From: Diplocarpon mali | Taxonomy: Eukaryota; Ascomycota; Leotiomycetes; Helotiales; Drepanopezizaceae | NCBI GenBank assembly: GCA_024741835.1 | Contig: JAENRP010000198.1 | Span: 22,128-46,725 of the forward strand | Length of the DNA: 24,598 nucleotides | Reading direction: 5' to 3' | Shown: positions 11,579 through 21,080 of the stretch, one piece after another | Position numbering within the stretch: the stretch's first letter is position 1 | Layout of the letters: each line of letters starts with the position of its first letter | Notes under the pieces: generated by a model | The model's input: the letters and a program-made list of their open reading frames with translations, nothing else | Told to the model about the DNA's origin: nothing | Databases searched by the model: none | Made by a program: the position numbers and the translations under genes

Positions 11579-13204
11579 GCGCTAATAGAGGCACCTGCCG
11601 ACCTAACGTCTAGGGTTGAGTATAATATAGCAAGCTATTATATTATCAATAAGGTTATTTAAGCTAATAAGACCTCCCTTAAGCTATAGAAGTTCTGAGA
11701 TAAGGCGTAGAGCCATAGCCTTGATTATAAACTTAGCTAAGGCAAACTCTTTTTCTAAGGTAGACTTATTATACTATCCTAACCTTTTGAACTGCAAATA
11801 GCCTTAATTCGTTATATATATAAGTAACCTTGCGTCGTATATGCTAGAATTGGGAAAATAAGGCTTTTAGTAGGAAGAAAATACTATTAGAAAAGTCTTA
11901 GCAGCGACGTTGGCACTTATATTTAGAACTATCGTTATTTAAGAATAAAAGCTTATTATAATAAGACCTTAGGTTTCCTATAACCCTTGCCAATTCCTAA
12001 ATAAGCTTATTAATACTTGATAATAGATTTTATAAAGCTTTTGCTTAACGAACTCAGTTATAATTTTACCTTTATAATTATCGATAGGTTATTAAAGAAG
12101 GCAGTTTCGGTTCTATACTATAATTCGATCGACGCAAAAGGCCTTGCAAAGTTGTTTTTAATTTATTAGATATGCTATTTTAATATACCTAACTCAATTC
12201 TATTAGATAAAGGCGCTTAATTCGTCTCTTCCTTTTAAAAAGAACTCTATTAGATACTAAGTATAAAGGTTAAGCTAACTATAGCCTATAACCCTAATAT
12301 CGATAGCTAAACTAAGATTATAAACTAGTACTTAAAATAATGCCTTAGACCGTTCTACTTATACTATTAAGACAATTAGAGTTGTCTCTTACCTTTAATA
12401 GATATTGCCCAATTGACTTTGCCTTATAAATCCCTAGGGCAAATTTCCCCTTTCTAAGTGTTAAACGGCTATAAAGCTCGCTCCTCTTGGAATTTAATTA
12501 ACCTAGAACCTTTATAAATAGTAAATGAGAGAGTAAATTGTAAAATAGCGCTCTATATAGCTACTAGAGCTTAAAAAGTAGTCTAATTCGCTTAATCGTC
12601 TCTTTAAGTATAATAAGCTAAAATGAAATAGCTTGCAAATCTCTACCGCCAGCTAGTTGATTAGACTATAGGAGATAATATGCTAATTAGTATTAAAAAT
12701 TAGAAACTAGACCAGCTAAGCCGAAAGCTCTCTAACAAGTAGTACAGCCTAGTAAAAGTACTAGAAAAGCTAAGAGAAAGCTAGAAGCTATAATTGCCTA
12801 ATTTATTCTATTCGATCTATCCTATATTCTACTCCTACTTACTGCGAAAATACGTTCTTAACCCTCTATTAGGCCAAGCTCGAGAACCTTTAGCTCTAAT
12901 TAAAGTATTATTAAAATAAGAGGAATAGGAGATAGAAGAAATAATTAGATCTTATATTTAAGCTAAAAAGCTTAAATATTAGATTAAGTGGAAAGGAGCT
13001 AATAAAGACCTTGAATAGTACCTATGCTCTAATGCTATAATAGCGCCGCATGCTATTTAAGACTTCTATCTAAAAAACCCTTAAGCTAAGGGGCTACTAA
13101 AGGCGCTATTAAGCTGGCTTAGGTCATATAATAATAGAGTTGACAATTATAGGGACCTAAAGGATAATACGCCTATGGATACAACTGCGCAAGCACAGTT
13201 TTTC

Positions 13205-13219
13205 AAAGGGGGGAGGTAG
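13205..13219 (+). other. Polypurine tract of element A
   Basis: AAAGGGGGGAGG followed by TAG lies directly before the 3' LTR, in the position of the plus-strand primer tract of an LTR retrotransposon. It overlaps the last codons of pol (Lys-Gly-Gly-Arg-stop). Confidence 0.85.
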
Positions 13220-13474
13220 TATTATAGCCGTATTACGTATATAATTATATTATGTATTAGTTAGGTATACGAAGTTAAGTGCCCGCTAAGGTAGCAAGGT
13301 GGCTAGATCATATGCACGCTAGTAAAGCACCTGTACTTATTCTAAAAGAGCTCTACTAAAGACTCTCTCTTCTTCTTCATCTTTTCTTCTTAATTATATA
13401 GCGTACCTCTTGAGGCAATATAGTCAGTATCATTCGATTCTCGCCTTCTGTACGCTCGAGAGCGAGTCGTAACA
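13220..13474 (+). repeat. 3' LTR of element A
   Basis: This 255-bp partner of 6467-6721 begins TATTATAGCC and ends GTCGTAACA. It is bounded by the polypurine tract on the left and the GTTAA duplication on the right. It has more RIP-type changes in its first 60 bases than the 5' copy, while its last 60 bases are better preserved (CTTCTGTACGCTCGAGAGCG). Confidence 0.95.
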
Positions 13475-13479
13475 GTTAA
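13475..13479 (+). repeat. Target-site duplication of element A, right copy (GTTAA)
   Basis: Identical to 6462-6466. Joining the flanks with a single GTTAA keeps the element C gag in frame on the minus strand (KSNAL then TMHL). Confidence 0.9.
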
Positions 13480-13990
13480 GGCGTTTGACTTTGCAAGGTT
13501 TAAAACCTTATTCCTCTATTAGCTATAGTCCTCTGCGCCTTTAAGCTTTTAAGACTTAGGGAGGCTAAAGGTAGCTAAAGATAATAACAATATCTTATTT
13601 ATATATTTATATATAGAGTTATCGAAAGGAGAGGGTAAAGAAGGAGGAGGAGGAGGAGATGAACTATTAAATTCGAGTTTAGGGTACTATATATTAATCC
13701 TTTTAAAATTAGGTGATTCAAGTAGTAGAGTACTTTTAGCAATTAAGCTAGTAATCTTAGCTATTAGTCCTAATAATTCAGCTATAGTAACGAATCTTGC
13801 GTAAGCTTGGATTATTGCGTAGCACTTTAGAAGAGGAGTAGCTACTGTTTTATTATTGAAATAACGCTTATTATACGTTATTAGTTGAGTAAAACTTAAA
13901 ATATCAATCAGCCTTTTCGTTTATAAGGGAGACTCTAATTAATGGAATTTTTCAAATGCTATTCATAGGCATACGGGGCTTATAACCTAT
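13475..13990 (-). pseudogene. Element C gag, N-terminal piece (Copia-like gag_2 type)
   Basis: On the minus strand one frame reads from about 13990 to 13475 with few stops: IAFEKFH, then KRLIDILSFTQLITYNKRYF, LLKCYAIIQAYARF, LLGLIAKITSLIAKS, a run of five prolines (SSSPPPPPSLPSP), and LPKS*KLKGAEDYS with RNKVLNLAKSNAL. The KLKGAEDYS..RNKV segment resembles the first conserved block of UBN2/gag_2 proteins. The frame continues at 6466 once element A is taken out. The true start is not evident. The 150 bases to the right may include its leader or LTR, but I could not define them. It is less shredded than elements A and B. Confidence 0.75.
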
Positions 13991-14140
13991 AGCAATTAGG
14001 TTCTCTAATAGTAAACTTGATAGTAAACTAGAAGAGAGGGCATAAAGAAGTATAAGGTGCAAATAACGATGTTAGATGTCTTATGTCTTGATTTATAAGA
14101 GCTCTCTAACTACGAGCTATTTAACAAGGGCTGCCACTAA

Positions 14141-14202
14141 GTCATATGGCAAGTCATATGACATATCATATGTATGATATGTCATATGACAGATCATATG
14201 AC
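14141..14202. repeat. CATATG palindrome cluster with an 18-bp perfect inverted repeat
   Basis: Bases 14153-14170 (GTCATATGACATATCATA) are the exact reverse complement of 14173-14190, separated only by TG. Further partial copies flank them: GTCATATGG at 14141 and GATCATATGAC at 14193. CpA steps are intact here, unlike in the RIP-decayed block to the left. It could be a hairpin, a cluster of sites for a dimeric DNA-binding protein, or subterminal repeats of a lost transposon. I cannot tell which. Confidence 0.8.
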
Positions 14203-14848
14203 AAATATGTGACAGGCATTCCTGCAACATATATTATATCATCCTATTTATTGGTAAGTTTAGTGTTAGGGAGCTTTTAATTTTCGACTCATCGTTGTAG
14301 TTTATTAATTTTAGTCGGGTTTCTGTTGCGATTGGATGCATGTCACAGTATATCACATGATGCAATACCAAGGCGCTAATGCCGAGGCACCTACAACTTG
14401 GATATTCTCGAGTTCATTCAGAACTATGTTTAGAATACAAGCAACCAATAAACTCGTTCGCACCTTACACTTCCCATGCAACTCTATCAGACTGCTAAGG
14501 AGATCATCACCAAGCTATAGTTTTTATTAGATCATTGTACTTAATATTAATTTTTATTGATCCCTCGATTTCTAGTATAATTAGCAGCGACCGAATATTG
14601 GTTTGCGAATAGGTATATACCTTATACGCAACCCCTTACGGAAAACACCATTTTAAGAGACGCACGGACTAGAATAGGAAACTGATCAGGCATCTACGTA
14701 ATATGGATATGTCTGTTACTATGATAAATCCTAATAGCTATTCTTTAAATACTACACACTCAAAGCTTGAATCGAAAGTCAAGGATCTTTATAATTAAAG
14801 TGTACGTAATAAGCTAAAGCCACAATACCGCTTAGCTGAACGAAATTC
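14203..14848. other. Moderately AT-rich intergenic stretch, no gene recognised
   Basis: There is no convincing gene. A 64-codon ATG frame at 14336-14530 on the plus strand shows no recognisable domain. An overlapping frame reads LDILEFIQNYV and later QTAKEIITKL, separated by stops, which might be a fragment of an old coding sequence. The stretch is less RIP-like than the block before it and leads into the promoter of the small secreted-protein gene. Confidence 0.5.
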
Positions 14849-14960
14849 TTATATATAGTCCCTAAGTCTCTATCAAGGTCAAACCATTCTCATTCTCATT
14901 AATAATCAACTCTTATCAATAATACTAACTCTCTATAAAGTACTAAGCATCTTTGCTAAA
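14849..14960 (+). promoter_or_regulatory. Probable core promoter and 5' leader of the secreted-protein gene
   Basis: A TATATATAG box lies at about 14850-14858, roughly 100 bases before the ATG. It is followed by the pyrimidine-rich repeat CATTCTCATTCTCATT at about 14885-14901. This layout is usual for fungal promoters. The start context GCTAAAATGC has A at -3. Confidence 0.5.
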
Positions 14961-15344
14961 ATGCAGTCTTTTATTGCTCTTTTCACCCCCCTCTTCGCTG
15001 CTGCAATCGCCTTTGCAATCGGCCCTACCGTCGAATTTATGAATGTAGCGGATCACCGCTGGGCTAAGGTTGTTATTCCTCTTAATGTTAATACAAGCCT
15101 TCCACAAGCTCTTTATAGAACCCCAATTCAATATAAGGAAAAATACTTAGCGACATGGGCTGCCCTTTTACACGATGCCGAAGGTGTTAGATGTAATATA
15201 ACCTACCCTGATTTCGATAATAGATTCTTCGTTCTCGAATTAAGCACGCTATGGACCAGCTTTACTTTAAGCCAAAATACAATAGAGCTTAATAAGGGTA
15301 TGATTAGATGCGAGTCATCTTCAGAGAACGGGAATACGGACTAG
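14961..15344 (+). CDS. Small secreted protein, effector-like, function unknown
   Basis: A 127-residue protein. Residues 1-19 are a typical secretion signal (hydrophobic core FIALFTPLFAAAIAF, likely cleavage after Ala-Phe-Ala 17-19). The mature part is about 108 residues, with two cysteines (78 and 117) that could form one disulfide, and two N-glycosylation sequons (NTS at 44, NIT at 79). The hydrophobic/polar alternation and a late Cys pair recall small secreted proteins common in ascomycetes, but I cannot name a family. An ATG with good context, a TATA box and a pyrimidine-rich leader support a real gene. The frame stays open for 25 codons past the TAG, to TAA at 15417-15419. Either the gene ends here, or a CAG was converted to TAG, giving a 152-residue parent with an acidic, Asn/Asp-rich tail. 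No good intron across the stop is seen. Confidence 0.65.
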   Translation: MQSFIALFTPLFAAAIAFAIGPTVEFMNVADHRWAKVVIPLNVNTSLPQALYRTPIQYKEKYLATWAALLHDAEGVRCNITYPDFDNRFFVLELSTLWTSFTLSQNTIELNKGMIRCESSSENGNTD

Positions 15345-15419
15345 GCTGCAAACGAGAAGAATATGCCCTTAGACGAGAACGTAGACGCGAACGAGGACTT
15401 TAACGCAGACGCTAACTAA

Positions 15420-17125
15420 AAACTTGGATATAATCTAGGCGGTGTTTATAGGTAGCTCTTTGCGCTTATAATTCGGAAACTGGGGCTAGCTGTTTTGTTG
15501 AAGAAGCGGGTATGATTGCAAGTCTTTTTATTAGAGTTTACTTTTATTTTGCCCTTTCTAATCAGGGGGTATACGTAGTAATAACGAATCGATTATTGCA
15601 TTTAGCAATTCATTTTTTTCTTCCTTTTGATATATCATATTAGTTCTAAACTATACAGCATAAGCCAGATACGCTATAGTCGGGTTAAGATTCAAGGAGA
15701 AAGCTAGCATGAAAAACTCCTTGTAGTTCACTATTCAGCCTGTTATACTTAGAAATCCTATATATTTAAACAAGAGCCTAGCCTGTACCTTAGTTGATAG
15801 TTATTTCTCCAGGTCATAGTCAGGTACATTCTCAAGAAGGCGCCTAGACAAATAAAGTCGCCTTAGGTTCTCTGTTCCAGGACAAGTCCTTCTCGCTGAT
15901 TAAGGCTATTTATTTGATTACAGTAAGCTTCTTGCTAGTAGGCGGCGGCTCTCGAGTGTGCATGACCCTTCTTATCGACTTCAGCTTTCAAAAGATTTCA
16001 AAGACTACGAGACTTCGAAACGTATCCTTTTCCCTCTTCTTCCCTATATACCATAGCAACTAAGTGAAAATGGGGATTATTTAATTCAATTGGAAAAAGA
16101 TCTTAAATCAGCTTTTTAACTTCACAGAAACGCTCTACTCTCAATTTGATTAGTACTTCTTACTGCGTACTATTAAGATAAATTTTTAGCATTTAACAAG
16201 AGTAAAGTACAGCACTACGTCGTGTGCGGTAGAATAATCACTCATTTCTTATCTATGCGTAATTTATACTGCTATTCTTAAAGTATTTGGTCTCCTGTAT
16301 ATTCTCCTTCTGATACACTGCTACTTTGCATTCGTTTATCATTTCTTTGAAAACTCCTGAGGGGTCCGTATTCAGCTATTCTTTCATATGCTTCGTTTAC
16401 AGCCTCACTCAACAGCCTTTTATTTAACAAATATACTTGATATTAGTTCTAGACCGAATTTTCTACATTGAGACTCTTGACCTAAAATATAAGAAGCAGT
16501 AACTTAATACTGATTTCTCATTAGATATATGTTGGTACGCAGATTCCTGTACAAGAGCCAAGCTGCCCTCGTTCCTAGGGTCATCCTACACAGCTGTACC
16601 ATATGCGATATAAGGGGTTTCATATGTATTTCGGACGGCTGTTCAGCCGGAGGACTTCGGAAGGATGTCTATAAACGGCTAGGAGGGACTATAGGAGGGA
16701 GGACATTCAGATGTATAAAGGTACCATCTCGGTCATATATAGAGAGACAGACATTACAATAGATTCTTTTTGACAACAAGTACTCGACATCATTCACGTG
16801 AATATCGATACCGGTATAGAACCTACAATATACCCTATACATCTAACCCCTTTGCAAAGAATCCTCTGTCACTTGCGCATGTCTGAAGTATACCTGACCT
16901 CTGGCTCACCGCTTTCTTTAGCATGCCCCGGCAGAAAAGGGCGACGAGCTGGATATTGATTACCCGGCATCTCTAGCCTCAGGCTCTCGTGCCAATTGCA
17001 AGGCTGCACAGATGACATTTTTGACTAGAAATCAAACAACGTCAGCGCCTTCAGCCTCAGCCTCGCGTGAAGTGGAAAGAGGGAGCTCTGTTATCTTATC
17101 AGACCTTTACTTGACCCTGTCAGCC
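15420..17125. other. Intergenic stretch between secreted-protein and helicase genes
   Basis: Nothing conserved is recognisable. It is AT-rich up to about 16.5 kb and becomes GC-balanced by about 16.9 kb, so the boundary between the silenced compartment and normal gene space lies here. A 77-codon ATG frame at 16529-16762 has a Cys-containing, low-complexity translation without any known domain and is probably chance. The last 250 bases presumably contain the helicase promoter; no clear TATA box is visible. Confidence 0.5.
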
Positions 17126-17131
17126 ATGTGA
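17126..17131 (+). promoter_or_regulatory. Start-stop upstream element (ATGTGA) before the helicase
   Basis: ATG is followed at once by TGA, and 11 bases later comes the helicase ATG at 17143. If transcription starts upstream of 17126, this minimal upstream frame would make ribosomes stop and could lower helicase translation. The transcript start is not known. Confidence 0.45.
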
Positions 17132-17142
17132 TATCACCCGCA

Positions 17143-19699
<2,557 letters not shown>

Positions 19700-20851
19700 A
19701 GGATGGCTGTCAGAAGTATCCCATCGGAAGGTTGCTGCTGGTTCATCATATCGAACCGCACGAGGTGCCCGATCGCCCATTATTGTTATCGGGCAGGTAA
19801 CGAGATAGCTTTCTCTCTCTATCACAACAGGTCACAACAAATCGTCACCCCTCACCATGTGACCTTCTCCAAATCTTGGCCCGAGTGTTCCATCACCTTG
19901 CCTTCAAGACGCCGCCTCTGCACGCCGAGCTACATTCCCACGCCGACGTCTGAGAGCATTCCAAATGGCCTTGCCAGGACTTCCTATCCGTATTTCTGTG
20001 TCTGGTTTCCAGGTCTTCTACTGTAGCCTTGAGCTGGTACACCAGCCCCTCTGTCTGGGTCGCCGCTCAGCAAGTCAGCCGCCGGAGATTTTCAATATTT
20101 CCACAGCTTAGCCACTAGCAGCCCCGACGAGAATGAAGGCTACCTAATTTTGCAGGGCAACGATAACCCGGGCAATAGTCGTCTGTCTGGAGAGGTGAAT
20201 GTGCGACAGAAACTTGCCGGTCCTCCAGGTGACACTCGGCGCTCTTAAATCTCGGGGTCCGGCGAGATGCAGCATGGTGGAGGTGTACACATATATCTCT
20301 GAGTATATGTTTGCCACCCGCGACAAGAGATGAGCTCCGTGTGACTTCCACGGACCTGGTGGGATATTGATGATGCACCGATGTCACACGGCAAAGAGAC
20401 CAGGGCCCGCACGTCTGCCGCCAATCATATTCTCTCCAGTCGATGTGTAGCGGGGCTACGGGCAGCCTCCGCCTCCTCCGTTACCTCTGGTGCGAAGGGA
20501 GGGAACCAGCAACGAATCGATATCTACAGCAGCGGGCCGAGTCTCCAGAAACCAAGCCTCCGAGCTCGAAATACGGTGATGGGCACATCCGCGGAGTGAG
20601 CTCGGGATGCGGATTCCGCACCGACGGATTGGCCGGGCGAGAGGAGCGAGAAGGCCGTGGCCGTGGGAACAACTCTCGCAGCGGTGCGCGGCGAGCTCAA
20701 CTCCTGCGGCGTCCTGGGCGTCGACGCAGCTCTCACGCGCGACTATTCATGACGGCGGTGCATTGGCCAGCCCCTTCAAATATACCCAGCCAAGTGCGCG
20801 AGGAATACGTCGCAGGCCAGAGGCTGGCGCATGCTTAAGGCTGTAATAAAA
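19700..20851. other. Helicase 3' region and GC-rich intergenic DNA
   Basis: This begins with the 3' untranslated region of the helicase. A 107-codon ATG frame at 19703-20026 starts three bases after the helicase stop and has no recognisable domain, so I take it as untranslated sequence. Frames at 20381-20846 overlap in several registers, as expected by chance in GC-rich DNA. No RNA gene or repeat is seen. Confidence 0.5.
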
Positions 20852-21080
20852 TAAGACCTGTGGGATTGGAACCCATATATCGAAGATTAAAAGTCTTGTA
20901 TTTTACCATTAACTAAGGTCTCTAGACTTCCAATAGGTATGTCTAATTTAAAAATTCGAAATGTAAAAAAAAGATTTTTATTTCCCCATATGATTCCATA
21001 CATGTAATGTAACTGCTTCCGTGAAACTAGTCATTTCTCCTTTAGATTTTCAACTAGAGAAAATATAATTTCAAAACTGC
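20838..21080. other. AT-rich island, candidate mitochondrial DNA insertion (NUMT)
   Basis: About 240 bases of AT-rich sequence with A and T runs (for example TAAAAAAAAGATTTTTATTT near 20965) are enclosed by GC-rich DNA on both sides. The island contains the mitochondrial-type tRNA-Lys. Both edges are estimates from the change in composition. Confidence 0.45.
20852..20922 (-). pseudogene. trnK: Mitochondrial-type tRNA-Lys(TTT), degenerate, probably a nuclear insertion
   Basis: The minus strand folds as a tRNA. The acceptor stem is GAGACCT with AGGTCTT (first pair G-U), the D arm is GTTAATGGTAAAAT, the anticodon loop is CTTTTAA with TTT at 20891-20889, and the T arm is TGGG-TTCCAAT-CCCA. The GTTTAATGGTAAAA-like D arm and the lack of the invariant GTTCGA T-loop point to a fungal mitochondrial tRNA-Lys rather than a nuclear one. 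The outer T-stem and anticodon-stem pairs are mismatched and the D stem is weak, so it is probably inactive. It lies in an AT-rich island inside GC-rich DNA. Confidence 0.65.

Larger units (their letters stand above)
9000..13219 (+). pseudogene. pol: pol of element A: protease, RT, RNase H, integrase, chromodomain (RIP-inactivated)
   Basis: One frame runs from the protease box to the last base before the 3' LTR. The protease active site near 9041 reads INSKANIF where an IDSGA-like box is expected. RT spans about 10280-10800: YINYWKLNTL, KKDPYPIP, KIDI with the first Asp at about 10400, TTFRTRY, YKVLPF, and a catalytic box at 10589-10600 that reads YLND for YLDD. RNase H is near 11025-11180 (KTDASDGVVA, YFSKT, NAELNYPIYNKELLA). 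Integrase has its first Asp at 12026 (IDFIK), its second at 12206 (LDKGA), and Lys at 12314 where the catalytic Glu is expected (T-K-I-I-N). A chromodomain lies at about 12915-13065 (EIEEIIRS, IKWKGANKDLE*Y). TAG at 13217-13219 ends the frame against the LTR. Two linkers carry a 15-residue repeat. Confidence 0.92.
6467..13474 (+). mobile_element. Element A: complete 7008-bp chromodomain Ty3/Gypsy retrotransposon, RIP-decayed
   Basis: Two 255-bp LTRs, a GTTAA target-site duplication, a polypurine tract, and gag plus pol in the order protease, RT, RNase H, integrase, chromodomain define a full-length Gypsy chromovirus on the plus strand. The LTR ends form an inverted pair, now TATTACGGCC at the start and GTCGTAACA at the end; the start is readily explained as TG to TA from TGTTACGGCC. 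Gag (frame of 8049) and pol (frame of 9041) both remain readable for kilobases, full of TAA/TAG codons. The element is inserted in the gag of element C in the opposite orientation to B and C. It is non-functional now: protease Asp, one RT Asp and integrase Glu are all changed. Confidence 0.95.

Noticed and set aside
14141..14202. CRISPR-like array
   Set aside because: The units are overlapping palindromes without regular spacers, and the genome is fungal.
14943..15131. 62-codon minus-strand frame over the secreted-protein gene
   Set aside because: The plus strand has the signal peptide, TATA box and good start context; the antisense frame has none.
15299..15344. Possible 46-bp intron (GTATGA to CTAG) removing the TAG of the secreted-protein gene
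   Set aside because: No branch site is seen, the length is at the lower limit, and the join gives a strongly basic tail instead of the smooth continuation of the original frame.
16529..16762. 77-codon ATG frame between the secreted-protein and helicase genes
   Set aside because: No domain, no promoter or intron signals, and a composition expected by chance.
17128..17142. GTG as helicase start adding five residues
   Set aside because: Non-ATG starts are not expected here; the ATG at 17143 has good context and fits the family's length.
19703..20026. 107-codon ATG frame right after the helicase stop
   Set aside because: It falls in the expected 3' untranslated region and has no recognisable domain.
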